DNA of 34,533 nucleotides from positions 167,193 through 201,725 of the forward strand of contig CALUJY010000006.1 of the NCBI GenBank assembly GCA_944321085.1, given 5' to 3'. Source of the DNA: an uncultured Barnesiella sp. (GTDB taxonomy: Bacteria > Bacteroidota > Bacteroidia > Bacteroidales > Barnesiellaceae_A). The notes beneath the pieces are model-generated. The model saw only the letters and a program-made list of their open reading frames with translations, made no database searches and was not told the origin of the DNA. Made by a program: the position numbers and the translations under genes. Shown here piece by piece: positions 24,980-33,661 of the stretch. Every line of letters begins with the position of its first letter. The first letter of the stretch is position 1.

Positions 24980-25021
24980 ACCGAGAGCCGCGGCAGGGAC
25001 AAACCCCGCCGCGGCTCTCGG
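24980..25021. terminator. Bidirectional terminator between the NYN gene and the TonB receptor
   Basis: Perfect 14-base GC-rich arms CCGAGAGCCGCGGC (24981-24994) and GCCGCGGCTCTCGG (25008-25021) surround a 13-base loop. TATTTA follows on the plus side and TTTAATC on the minus side. It lies 4 bases beyond the receptor stop codon and 67 bases after the NYN stop, so it probably serves both. Confidence 0.85.
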
Positions 25022-25024
25022 TAT

Positions 25025-27367
25025 TTAGAAGTTGATGTTGACACCTCCCATACAAGTTGCGCGAGGCATGGGGTATCCTGCGATGATTTCATACTGTTGT
25101 GCCAACAAATTTTCGCCTCGTATCCATATTTCTAACCAGCGTGTGGCGCGAAACGAGACTTGTGCGTTCCACAGAAGGAAATTTTCTTTCGTTTCGCTTC
25201 CCTGTCCGTTGGTCTTTACCGAGGTGTAAAGTCCGGCTATATATTGCACCCCTGTCGAAGCACTCCACCGGTCGTAGGTGAAGCTACCTCCGATATATAA
25301 TTTGTGTTCGGGAGCGGCAAGTACGGGGTTTTCCATGTGCAGGAAGCTGTAATTGGCGTTTATCGTCCATTGGTTGCCCATGCGATATGCCCCCTCTACC
25401 TCCACGCCGGTATTGTTTATTTTCCCCGTATTTTGGTTGAGCATTCCGCTGCCGTTAGGGTTGGGACGGGTCATGATGAGGTTTTTGCCGTCGATATAGA
25501 AAATGTTTACGCCGTATGTAAGTTGTCCGTCCAAGAGTTGTTGTGAAAGTGATATTTCGTAGTTCCACATACTCTCGGGTTGCAGGTCGGGGTTTTGCGG
25601 CGGGAACATATACATTTCCCGTATGGTAGGGTTGCGGAACCCTTTGCTGGCCATTGCTTTCATCTCTATGTCGTAAGGCAGATGCAGCGAGACACCGGCT
25701 TGCGGGATCCATTCGGTGCCGGTTTGGCTGTGGTGGTCGACCCGTGCTCCGGCCTCTATGGTGACCCGACGGCCTATATGTTGCCTGAAATCGATGTATG
25801 CAGCCACTTCGTCTTGCGTAATATCAACAATGGGGTCGTCCGTACCGGCGCGGTCGCCGCTTACGTAGCGATTCAGAGCCGAACCGCCGAAGTGGAAATA
25901 GTCAATCCCTACGGTAACGCGGTTGCCGGTGAAGAGTTGTGCGCTTTGATAGAGTGACACACCCATCATATCGTCGTGCGATATGAAACGGTACTCCTTG
26001 GGGTTGTTCGAGTCGTTGGGGTCGGGTGTGTATCCGTCGTTTATCCAATGGTCGCCCCAATTATAGAAGAGGCTTGCAGCCCCCGAAGTCCATCCATAGT
26101 CATTTTCTACGGCTATCGAGGTCATTCCTCTTGTGATGCGCTGGTCGGCATCGGCGAGGGGCGTTGTGATACTGCCCGGTTGTGATGCGTTGAAGTGTAT
26201 TACATTGACGTCGGCGCGGGCATTCCAATATTTCGAGAATTCATATCCCAACTTGACATATCCGCCATATTGTTCGAAGTTCATATCGGCTCTGTGCCCG
26301 TCGGTACGGTTATACGATACGCTTGCAACGCTCGTAAAACCACCTTTGCGTACGCGGTTGGTCGCCTCGGTCTCCAACGTGTTAAAAGAGCCGTACCCGG
26401 CGTGGATATGCGTTTTTACTCCCTCTTCCTGCATGCGTCGGGTCACGATGTTGACGACACCCCCCATAGCATTCGAGCCATAGAGCACCGAGGCCGGTCC
26501 GCGGGCCACCTCCACTTTTTCGGCAAGCATGGTTTGGTAGGCGTCGGCAATGGGATGCCCCATCAGTCCCATGTATTGCGGGTGTCCGTCTATGAGTACC
26601 ATCAGCTGCCCCGAGCTGCCGCTCAGTCCGCGCAGCGAGATGCTTCCTGCCGCTCCGCCCGAGACGCCATATCCCATAATGCCGCGTGATGTGGTGAAGA
26701 GTCCCGGCACCTGCGTGGTGAGAATAGGCAGGAGCGAGGGTTGCATCGATTGCTCTATGGTCTGTCGGTCGATGACCGATACGGTCGTAGGCAGGTTGCG
26801 TGTGTCGGTGGCGTTGCGCGTTCCGGTTACGACAATCTCTTTGATGGTGTCGCCCGGTATGGGGCGAGTGCTGTCGTGCTGTGCGTGGCTTTGCAACGGC
26901 GATATTCCCACCATACAGGCGATAAGGGCTGTGGCAGCATTCTTGGGCTGTTTCAGCTTTGCAATGAACGCCTTCACACTGTTGTATATCTCTTGCGGGG
27001 TGTGTTGCTGTTTGCATGCCGTCTCCATCGGGCACAACCCAGTCTTGTCGCGGTTCTCTATATAAGGGGTCTCTTTGTCGTAGCTGACGGCAATGCCTTT
27101 TTGTCGCAGCAGCGACAGCGCTTCGGTGCTTATCACATCGGCGTAAACCTCTTTTACGCCACCTATCGCCATAATGGCCGCCGAGGCCTTTCCTACAACC
27201 TTGTCGGCAATGCAGGCTCCGGCAAGGAGTTCGGGGGTTTCTTGGTAGAGTGTATACAAATCGGCAACACCCCGACGTGTAAAGGTGTGCGTGACGTCTC
27301 CTTTTTTCACGACACACGAGTAACCGCCCGAGCGCAGCAGCGTTGCCGCCTCTTCTATTTCGGTCAT
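25025..27367 (-). CDS. DUF1893 (TM1506-like) domain fused to a TonB-dependent receptor
   Basis: This is one uninterrupted frame of 780 codons. Residues 1 to about 137 match DUF1893: GGYSCVVKKGD, RRGVADLYTLY, GACIADKVVGKASAA, GGVKEVYADVIST and GLCPMETAC. TM1506 of this family has a cytidine-deaminase-like fold; its reaction is unknown. Residues 138-162 read as a complete signal peptide (KQPKN, a hydrophobic core, then SPLQSHA|Q), without a Met but with a CTG codon at 138. Residues 163-780 form a TonB-dependent receptor of about 618 residues: TonB box IKEIVVTGTR, plug motifs LRGLSGSSGQLMVLIDG and VEVARGPASVLYGSNAMGG, and a barrel ending MGGVNINF. The start at 27367 overlaps the stop of the aldo/keto reductase gene (ATGA), so translation is coupled. 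The barrel size is BtuB-like, but the substrate is unknown. Confidence 0.9.
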   Translation of the reverse strand: MTEIEEAATLLRSGGYSCVVKKGDVTHTFTRRGVADLYTLYQETPELLAGACIADKVVGKASAAIMAIGGVKEVYADVISTEALSLLRQKGIAVSYDKETPYIENRDKTGLCPMETACKQQHTPQEIYNSVKAFIAKLKQPKNAATALIACMVGISPLQSHAQHDSTRPIPGDTIKEIVVTGTRNATDTRNLPTTVSVIDRQTIEQSMQPSLLPILTTQVPGLFTTSRGIMGYGVSGGAAGSISLRGLSGSSGQLMVLIDGHPQYMGLMGHPIADAYQTMLAEKVEVARGPASVLYGSNAMGGVVNIVTRRMQEEGVKTHIHAGYGSFNTLETEATNRVRKGGFTSVASVSYNRTDGHRADMNFEQYGGYVKLGYEFSKYWNARADVNVIHFNASQPGSITTPLADADQRITRGMTSIAVENDYGWTSGAASLFYNWGDHWINDGYTPDPNDSNNPKEYRFISHDDMMGVSLYQSAQLFTGNRVTVGIDYFHFGGSALNRYVSGDRAGTDDPIVDITQDEVAAYIDFRQHIGRRVTIEAGARVDHHSQTGTEWIPQAGVSLHLPYDIEMKAMASKGFRNPTIREMYMFPPQNPDLQPESMWNYEISLSQQLLDGQLTYGVNIFYIDGKNLIMTRPNPNGSGMLNQNTGKINNTGVEVEGAYRMGNQWTINANYSFLHMENPVLAAPEHKLYIGGSFTYDRWSASTGVQYIAGLYTSVKTNGQGSETKENFLLWNAQVSFRATRWLEIWIRGENLLAQQYEIIAGYPMPRATCMGGVNINF

Positions 27368-28752
27368 AAAGTGTTTTGTTTTAGTTGTTCTACATATCGG
27401 TCTATGCGATGCAGTTCTTTGGGAATATCTATGCGTTGCGGACAGTGTGCGACGCATTGGCCGCATCCGATGCAATGGTTGGCCTGCCGCAATTTGGGTA
27501 CGCTACGGTCGTAGCCTATCAGATAGGCACGACGGGCTTGTCGGTAGTCGGAGGCTTGCGGCGAGGTGACGATATGGCCTTCGTTGAGGCATTTGTTGTA
27601 GTGCAGCAGTATGGCCGGTATGTCTATTCCGTAGGGGCAGGGCATACAATACTTGCAGTCGTTGCAGGGTATTGTGTCGAACTCCATCATCTGTGTGGCG
27701 ATGCTTTGCAGGAAGCTGAACTCCTCGTCGGTAAGCGGTTGCAAGGGAGAGTAGGTGCGCAGGTTGTCTTCGAGATGTTCCATGCGCGTCATACCGCTTA
27801 GCACGGTGAGAATGTCGGGAAAGCTGCCGGCAAAACGGAATGCCCACGAAGCGATGCTCTGCTCGGGTTCTCTCTCTTTGAGCCGAGCTATGATATTCTC
27901 GGGTACATTAGAGAGGCGGCCGCCCAACAGGGGTTCCATGATGACAGCCGGGATGTTGCGTTTGGCAAGCTCGGCATACAGGTACTCGGCATCGGTATTG
28001 CGGGGGTTTATTTGTTTGGCATATTTCCAATCTAAATAGTTGAGTTGTATTTGTACGAAATCCCACTTGTAATAGTCATGTCGCGACAGCAAATAGTCGA
28101 ATACGGCTACGTCGCCATGGTACGAGAACCCGAGGTTGCGTATGCGTCCTGCCTTGCGTTCTTCCAGTAAGAATTCCAAGACTCCGTTGCGTATATAGCG
28201 GTTTTCAAACTCTTCCATGCCCCCCATGCCTATACCGTGCAACAGCAGGTAGTCGATATAATCTACCTGTAACTCTTTCATGGAGTTGTGATACATGGCT
28301 ATCGATGCTTCGCGGCTCCATGTCGACGGCGAGAAGTTGGAGAGTTTTGTGGCAATGTAATAGCTCTCGCGCGGATACCGGCTCAGCGCTATGCCTGTGG
28401 CACGTTCCGAGAAGCCTTGGCAGTAGGCCGGCGACGTGTCGAAGTAGTTTACTCCGTGGGCAATGGCATAGTCTACCATTCTGTTTACCATTTCTTGGTC
28501 TATGACTTCGTGTGCGTCACTCCCTTTGGCAGAGGGTAAACGCATCATCCCAAATCCGAGCAGCGACACACGGTCTTGTGTTGTGGGGTTGGTACGGTAG
28601 GTCATTTTGCCGGTCGGTTCGCCTTCGCTTCCGGCATCTTGCACCGAGCCGTTGCCGGTACATGCAGCAAGTCCGGCCGTAGCAGCTCCGGCGATACCTA
28701 TTTTTTTCAGGAAATCGCGTCGGGTTATCTCTTTTTTGTGTATGTTGTCCAT
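27364..28752 (-). CDS. Exported aldo/keto reductase with C-terminal [4Fe-4S] motifs
   Basis: This 462-residue protein has an N-terminal twin-arginine motif (TRRDFLKK, Arg11-Arg12), a hydrophobic stretch and a lipobox-like GLAAC (Cys31), so it is probably Tat-exported and possibly a lipoprotein. The aldo/keto reductase barrel spans about residues 60-350. The catalytic tetrad is visible: Asp105 and Tyr110 in NYFDTSPAY, Lys136 in IATKLSN, His172 in LLLHGIG. The C-terminus has two ferredoxin-type motifs, Cys363/366/369/372 and Cys427/430/433/437. Such AKR-ferredoxin fusions are common in Bacteroidota. NADPH is unlikely in the periplasm, so electrons probably come from the iron-sulfur clusters and the upstream membrane polyferredoxin (inference). 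It starts 10 bases after that gene and overlaps the receptor gene by 4 bases. Confidence 0.92.
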   Translation of the reverse strand: MDNIHKKEITRRDFLKKIGIAGAATAGLAACTGNGSVQDAGSEGEPTGKMTYRTNPTTQDRVSLLGFGMMRLPSAKGSDAHEVIDQEMVNRMVDYAIAHGVNYFDTSPAYCQGFSERATGIALSRYPRESYYIATKLSNFSPSTWSREASIAMYHNSMKELQVDYIDYLLLHGIGMGGMEEFENRYIRNGVLEFLLEERKAGRIRNLGFSYHGDVAVFDYLLSRHDYYKWDFVQIQLNYLDWKYAKQINPRNTDAEYLYAELAKRNIPAVIMEPLLGGRLSNVPENIIARLKEREPEQSIASWAFRFAGSFPDILTVLSGMTRMEHLEDNLRTYSPLQPLTDEEFSFLQSIATQMMEFDTIPCNDCKYCMPCPYGIDIPAILLHYNKCLNEGHIVTSPQASDYRQARRAYLIGYDRSVPKLRQANHCIGCGQCVAHCPQRIDIPKELHRIDRYVEQLKQNTL

Positions 28753-28762
28753 AATAGGGTTC

Positions 28763-30301
28763 TTATAATTCGCGGTGTAATTCTATTCCTTCTACATATA
28801 TGGCGCTAAACGGGCGGGCAGGGCACAAATTTTCGCATGCGCCGCAACCTATACATCGCTCGGTGTTGATGGCGGGAACCATCACGGTCGGCCGTTGCTT
28901 GTCGTCTCCTGCACCACCCCGGTAACGGTGTCGTCCGTGGAATGGTACCATCTGTATGGCTCCCGTAGGGCAGTGACGGGCGCAGTTGCCGCACTCGACG
29001 CCGTCGGTCAGCGGTATGCAGTTGGCCTTTATCCATACGGCATGACCTATCTGTATGGCCGATTTTTCTGCGGGTGTTATGGGCAGGATAGCGCCTGCGG
29101 GGCATACCTCGGAACATTTGGCACATTCCGGACGGCAATATCCCCGTTCGTACGACATTTCGGGCTGCATCAGCTTTGTCAGGTCGGTCGAGGGACGTAA
29201 TACGCCATTGGGACAAACCGATACGCACAGTTGGCAAGCCGTGCAGTGTTGCGCAAAGTGCTGTGCACCTATCGCTCCCGGCGGCACGATGGCACGTCTG
29301 CGGTGAGGTGGTTGTTTGTCTTCGATAATGGCAAGCCCGCCGTCGACTTTCTTTTCTTGTGCTTTTATGGCGACGGTTGTGGCAAGTAAGGCAGTAGTTG
29401 TCAGGAAGTTACGGCGGCTGTTATCTATTTGCCCATCGTCCGTTTGCTGTTGGTCGGCGGGTTGTGTCTGCGTTTGCTTTTGGGGTCGGGCATGTGAGTA
29501 GTTGATGGCTTTTGTGTGACAGGCCTCTATGCAATCCATGCAGCTTACGCAACGGCTGTAATCTATTCGGTGGTTCTTCGCGTCGATGCAAGCCGCCTTG
29601 CAATTACGGGCGCACAATCCGCAGTTGATACATTTTTCGGTGTTAATGACAGGTTTCAGCCACGCAAAACGCGACAAAAAGCCCAATACGGTTCCTACCG
29701 GGCAAATGGTATTGCAATAAGTGCGGCCGTTGCGCCATGCCAATACGGCGATAATGCCCGCAGTGGCTGCGGCTATGGCAAATGTGACGGTGCTTTTTAT
29801 CCACACGTCGGTTGCGTAAAAAGCGTAGCTGTCGGTACGTTCGGCTATATATGCAAGCAGATTATTGCCCCATTGATAGAGCGGTGCGAAAAGATTGCCG
29901 GCGATGCGTCCGTATGAACTGTATGGTGCAAGCAATGCTACAAACGAACCGATACCGGCTATCATGGCTACGATAAAGAGGGTAAGTATTCCGTAACGCA
30001 GCCAATTCTTGGCCGGTGAATAAGTATAGCGATTTTTGCGTTGCATTTTACCGAAGCGGGCTATAATGTCTTGATATACACCCAATGGACAGATGACCGA
30101 GCAGTAAACACGCCCGAATATCAGCGTCAACGCTATAAGTAGTACGACGATGCCAACATTGAGCGACAAGATGGCGGGTAGGAATTGTATCTTTGCCATC
30201 CATCCGAACCAATGGTGTATTGTCCCCGTAAAATCGAGAAACAGCAGTGTAATGAAGACGAAAAAAAACAGGGCAACGGTGATTCTTATTTTCCGTAACA
30301 T
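28763..30301 (-). CDS. NapH/NapG-type membrane polyferredoxin, six [4Fe-4S] motifs
   Basis: This 512-residue protein is a fusion of a NapH-like and a NapG-like part. Hydrophobic segments lie near residues 8-26, 44-63, 102-126 and 168-188. Two membrane-proximal CxxxCP motifs (Cys67/Cys71 in GRVYCSVICPLG and Cys196/Cys200 in GRTYCNTICPVG) are of the NapH/NosR/PceC type. Ferredoxin motifs follow at Cys224-234 and Cys251-261. A second twin-arginine-like segment, SRRNFLTTTALLATTVA (about 295-311), introduces a NapG-like part with clusters at Cys353-363, 389-400, 428-444 and 483-493. It likely takes electrons from the quinone pool or another donor and passes them to the co-transcribed reductase (inference). 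It is the first gene of the operon, with a promoter about 60 bases upstream. Confidence 0.93.
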   Translation of the reverse strand: MLRKIRITVALFFFVFITLLFLDFTGTIHHWFGWMAKIQFLPAILSLNVGIVVLLIALTLIFGRVYCSVICPLGVYQDIIARFGKMQRKNRYTYSPAKNWLRYGILTLFIVAMIAGIGSFVALLAPYSSYGRIAGNLFAPLYQWGNNLLAYIAERTDSYAFYATDVWIKSTVTFAIAAATAGIIAVLAWRNGRTYCNTICPVGTVLGFLSRFAWLKPVINTEKCINCGLCARNCKAACIDAKNHRIDYSRCVSCMDCIEACHTKAINYSHARPQKQTQTQPADQQQTDDGQIDNSRRNFLTTTALLATTVAIKAQEKKVDGGLAIIEDKQPPHRRRAIVPPGAIGAQHFAQHCTACQLCVSVCPNGVLRPSTDLTKLMQPEMSYERGYCRPECAKCSEVCPAGAILPITPAEKSAIQIGHAVWIKANCIPLTDGVECGNCARHCPTGAIQMVPFHGRHRYRGGAGDDKQRPTVMVPAINTERCIGCGACENLCPARPFSAIYVEGIELHREL

Positions 30302-30360
30302 GTGGTTTATGATTGTATTGTTTAATGTACGATACCTTTTGGGTGATAATCTCTTCCTTG

Positions 30361-30391
30361 CAAAAATAGCATAATCATCTTATTTTGCCAA
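30361..30391 (-). promoter_or_regulatory. Promoter of the polyferredoxin - reductase - receptor operon
   Basis: On the minus strand, TATTTTTG (30368-30361) matches the -7 consensus, and TTGG (30391-30388) lies 19 bases upstream. The leader to ATG 30301 would be about 53 bases. I saw no operator-like inverted repeat over it. Confidence 0.58.
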
Positions 30392-30918
30392 TTTTTTATG
30401 AAGATGAGTGTGGCGTTGAGCATAAAGTGTATTTGGCCGAAAGGGTTGTTGCGTTACATACTTCCTTTCTCGTGTTTTTGGAGGAAGAAGTACAATGCTT
30501 TTTCCCTCGATGCAAAAATATACTCTTACTCTTATTTCCCTGTTACATCTATTACAGAAATTTGTACCGGAATTACTGACATCTATTCTCCCCCAAACCG
30601 ATGCTAATGAGTAATACGCTCTCCTTAGACGCATATTGTGGCGTACAACGTTTATAATATGCTAATAGTTTACCTATAATACTCGTTTTTTAGCTTCACT
30701 ATCATTTTTGAATATTTTTTGTCCTGTACAAATTATTCAAATTATTGATTATCAGTATTATGTGTTATTACTTTGGAAAACTTTGTTTTTAAGCATAAAA
30801 AATATCTTGTCTTATTTGGTATATCGCACAATTATTTTGCGTAAACTTGCATCACATTTCGGGCAATTTTTGCATTGCTCTTATCTATCGCATTATTAAT
30901 ACTTTATAATTTATTGTC
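30392..30918. other. AT-rich intergenic region between divergent operon and nrdJ
   Basis: This is more than 500 bases without a convincing gene. Several short open frames (60-84 codons) on both strands lack domains and overlap each other. It is clearly more AT-rich than the rest of the window. A weak plus-strand -7 box, TAAACTTG (30842-30849), could serve nrdJ, with the nearest TTTG 23 bases upstream. No cobalamin riboswitch B12-box or matching hairpins were found. Confidence 0.6.
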
Positions 30919-33477
30919 GTGGAACGAGAAACGTACACTTATGATGAGGCGTTTGCTGCTTCACTCCGTTATTTTGGCGGAGATGAATTGGCTGCTCGTG
31001 TATGGGTGAATAAATATGCTCTGAAAGATTCCTATGGACATATCTATGAAAAAACACCTGACGATATGCACTGGCGCTTGGCAAACGAATTGGCTCGTAT
31101 CGAGCAAAAGTATTCCAACCCCCTTTCGGCGCAAGAGCTGTTCGACTTGATGGCACATTTTCGTTATATTGTGCCGCAAGGTAGCCCTATGACAGGTATC
31201 GGTAACGATTTCCAAATAGGTTCGCTCTCCAACTGTTTTGTTGTGGGACTCGAAGGCGAGCCCGATTCTTATGGTGGTATCATCAAGATTGACGAAGAGC
31301 AGGTGCAGCTTATGAAGCGGCGCGGTGGAGTAGGTCACGACCTCTCTCACATTCGTCCCAAAGGTTCGCCGGTCAAAAATTCGGCCTTGACCTCTACCGG
31401 GTTGGTACCTTTCATGGAGCGTTTCTCTAACTCTACGCGCGAGGTGGCGCAAGATGGCCGTCGCGGTGCTCTTATGTTGACGGTCTCTATCAAGCATCCC
31501 GACTCAGAGGCATTTATCGATGCTAAATTGACTGAGGGTAAAATTACCGGAGCTAATGTATCGGTGAAGATTGATGACGCTTTTATGAAAGCGGCCGTCG
31601 ATAATACACCCTATGTGCAACAATATCCTATCGATGCCGAGCACCCTATGGTAGAGAAAGAGGTAAATGCTCGTGATATTTGGCGTAAGATTGTGCACAA
31701 CGCATGGAAGTCGGCCGAGCCTGGCGTTCTTTTCTGGGATACCATTATCCGCGAGTCGGTGCCCGATTGTTATGCCGATTTAGGTTTCAAGACGGTTTCT
31801 ACCAACCCTTGCGGTGAAATTCCGCTGTGTCCTTATGACAGTTGCCGTCTGTTGGCCATAAACCTCTATTCGTATGTGAAGAATCCTTTCACCTCCGAGG
31901 CTGCTTTCGATTACGACCTCTTCCGCGACCATGTTACCAAGGCACAGCGTATCATGGATGATATTATCGACCTCGAAATGGAGAAAATCGAGAGAATTAT
32001 CGATAAGATTATATCCGACCCCGAGACCGGTGAGGTGAAAAATACCGAGTTGAATCTTTGGCGCAAAATACAGAAACGTACCCTCCAAGGACGTCGTACA
32101 GGCGTGGGCACCACTGCCGAGGGTGATATGTTGGCTGCTTTGGGTCTGCGTTATGGTACAGACGAGGCAACCGATATGTCGGAGCAAGTACACCGTTTCC
32201 TCGCTTTGGCGGCCTATCGTTCGTCGGTAGAGTTGGCGCGTGAGCGTGGAGCATTCGAGATATACGATGCAGCTCGTGAGAAAAACAATCCGTTTATCAA
32301 TCGTCTGAAAGAGGCCGACCCCGAGTTATACGACCTTATGGTAAAATATGGCCGTCGCAACATCGCTTGCCTGACCATTGCGCCTACGGGAACCACCAGC
32401 CTTATGACACAAACTACCTCGGGTATCGAACCGGTATTTATGCCGGTCTATAAACGTCGCCGCAAGGTCAATCCCAATGACCCCGATGTGCATCCCGATT
32501 ATTGGGACGAAAATGGCGATGCCTTCGAGGAGTATATCGTTTATCACCACAAGTTCCTGACGTGGATGCAAATAAACGGATATGAGGTGAAGAATAATTA
32601 TACACAAGAGGAGATAGATGCCCTTGTTGCCAAGTCGCCCTATTACAAAGCAACCTCAAACGATATCGATTGGTTGAAGAAAGTACGTATGCAGGGACGC
32701 GTTCAGAAGTGGGTCGATCACTCTATCAGTGTCACCATCAATCTTCCCGCCGATGTTAGCGAAGACCTCGTAAACGACCTCTATGTCGAGGCATGGCGGT
32801 CGGGGTGCAAGGGTTGCACCGTTTATCGCGAAGGTTCCCGTTCAGGAGTGCTCATTTCGGTAAGCAAAGAGAAAGAGGAGAAGGAAAAACGCAAGTTGGC
32901 CGCCGGTGACACCATTGCACAGCCGCTCATCGTGCACAAACGTCCTATCGAGCTCGAAGCCGATGTCGTACGCTTCCAAAACAACAAAGAAAAATGGATT
33001 GCTTTCGTCGGGCTGCTCAATGGTCGGCCTTATGAAATATTTACCGGTTTGGCCGACGATGACGATGGCATATTCTGTCCCAAAAATGTGACGAAGGGTA
33101 AGATTATCAAGGCTATCGATCCCGATGGAAACAAACGTTACGACTTCCAGTTCGTCAATAAGCGCGGTTATAAGACAACCATAGAAGGCTTGTCCGATAA
33201 GTTCAATCCCGAGTATTGGAACTATGCGAAACTTATATCGGGCGTGTTACGTTACGGTATGCCTATCGACCAAGTCATAAAACTCGTTTCGGGGCTCGAC
33301 CTCGACAACCAGTCTATCAATACTTGGAAAAATGGTGTGGAGCGTGCATTGAAAAAATATCTTCCCAACGGTACCAAAGCAGGCGGACTCACATGTCCTA
33401 ATTGTAAGCAAGAAACCCTCGTTTATCAAGAAGGTTGCCTTATTTGTACTAATTGCGGTACATCTCGTTGCGGATAA
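30919..33477 (+). CDS. nrdJ: Adenosylcobalamin-dependent (class II) ribonucleotide reductase
   Basis: This 852-residue enzyme starts at GTG 30919; no Met codon lies near the N-terminus, so the GTG start is well supported. The finger-loop Cys298 (thiyl radical) sits in TNPCGEIPL with Asn296 and Glu300. The redox pair is probably Cys106 (SNCFVVG) and Cys309; the Cys298-Cys309 spacing equals that of the Thermotoga maritima NrdJ pair Cys322-Cys333. Further core motifs are RRGGVGHDLSHIRP and IACLTIAPTGTTSLM. A TSCPD-type accessory domain spans about 675-815, followed by a C-terminal zinc-ribbon-like CPNC...CTNCGTSRCG tail that likely re-reduces the active site. It makes deoxyribonucleotides with coenzyme B12 and works with or without oxygen. 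It is monocistronic and ends in a strong terminator. Confidence 0.96.
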   Translation: MERETYTYDEAFAASLRYFGGDELAARVWVNKYALKDSYGHIYEKTPDDMHWRLANELARIEQKYSNPLSAQELFDLMAHFRYIVPQGSPMTGIGNDFQIGSLSNCFVVGLEGEPDSYGGIIKIDEEQVQLMKRRGGVGHDLSHIRPKGSPVKNSALTSTGLVPFMERFSNSTREVAQDGRRGALMLTVSIKHPDSEAFIDAKLTEGKITGANVSVKIDDAFMKAAVDNTPYVQQYPIDAEHPMVEKEVNARDIWRKIVHNAWKSAEPGVLFWDTIIRESVPDCYADLGFKTVSTNPCGEIPLCPYDSCRLLAINLYSYVKNPFTSEAAFDYDLFRDHVTKAQRIMDDIIDLEMEKIERIIDKIISDPETGEVKNTELNLWRKIQKRTLQGRRTGVGTTAEGDMLAALGLRYGTDEATDMSEQVHRFLALAAYRSSVELARERGAFEIYDAAREKNNPFINRLKEADPELYDLMVKYGRRNIACLTIAPTGTTSLMTQTTSGIEPVFMPVYKRRRKVNPNDPDVHPDYWDENGDAFEEYIVYHHKFLTWMQINGYEVKNNYTQEEIDALVAKSPYYKATSNDIDWLKKVRMQGRVQKWVDHSISVTINLPADVSEDLVNDLYVEAWRSGCKGCTVYREGSRSGVLISVSKEKEEKEKRKLAAGDTIAQPLIVHKRPIELEADVVRFQNNKEKWIAFVGLLNGRPYEIFTGLADDDDGIFCPKNVTKGKIIKAIDPDGNKRYDFQFVNKRGYKTTIEGLSDKFNPEYWNYAKLISGVLRYGMPIDQVIKLVSGLDLDNQSINTWKNGVERALKKYLPNGTKAGGLTCPNCKQETLVYQEGCLICTNCGTSRCG

Positions 33478-33501
33478 ATGCCATATTTGCTTTATGACCT
33501 T

Positions 33502-33542
33502 GCGGCCTGACCGGTTTTTCCGGTCAGGCCGCATCGTTTTTT
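33502..33542 (+). terminator. Terminator of nrdJ
   Basis: Perfect 13-base arms GCGGCCTGACCGG (33502-33514) and CCGGTCAGGCCGC (33520-33532) with a TTTTT loop, then six T residues at 33537-33542. It lies 24 bases after the stop codon. Confidence 0.93.
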
Positions 33543-33629
33543 GTGAACATGCGAGAAATGCCGAGGCGATATATCCTATATGATGACGTCCTTATTTTAT
33601 ATATGTATTGAAAGGGTTATTGCGGCAAA

Positions 33630-33661
33630 ATTGCGTATGAGTTGTGTTTTTATTACTTTTG
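33630..33661 (+). promoter_or_regulatory. Promoter upstream of the small membrane protein gene
   Basis: ATTG (33630-33633), 20 bases, TACTTTTG (33654-33661) fits the Bacteroidota layout. The next supported start codon on this strand is at 33827, which leaves a leader of about 160 bases. Confidence 0.55.

Noticed and set aside
26382..27317. A 311-codon minus-strand frame overlapping the DUF1893-TonB gene in another frame
   Set aside because: It is very rich in Arg and His and matches nothing, while the overlapping frame encodes recognised domains throughout.
30302..30918. Cobalamin riboswitch upstream of the B12-dependent ribonucleotide reductase
   Set aside because: I looked for a B12-box-like conserved core and supporting stems and found none. 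The region is AT-rich and poorly structured.
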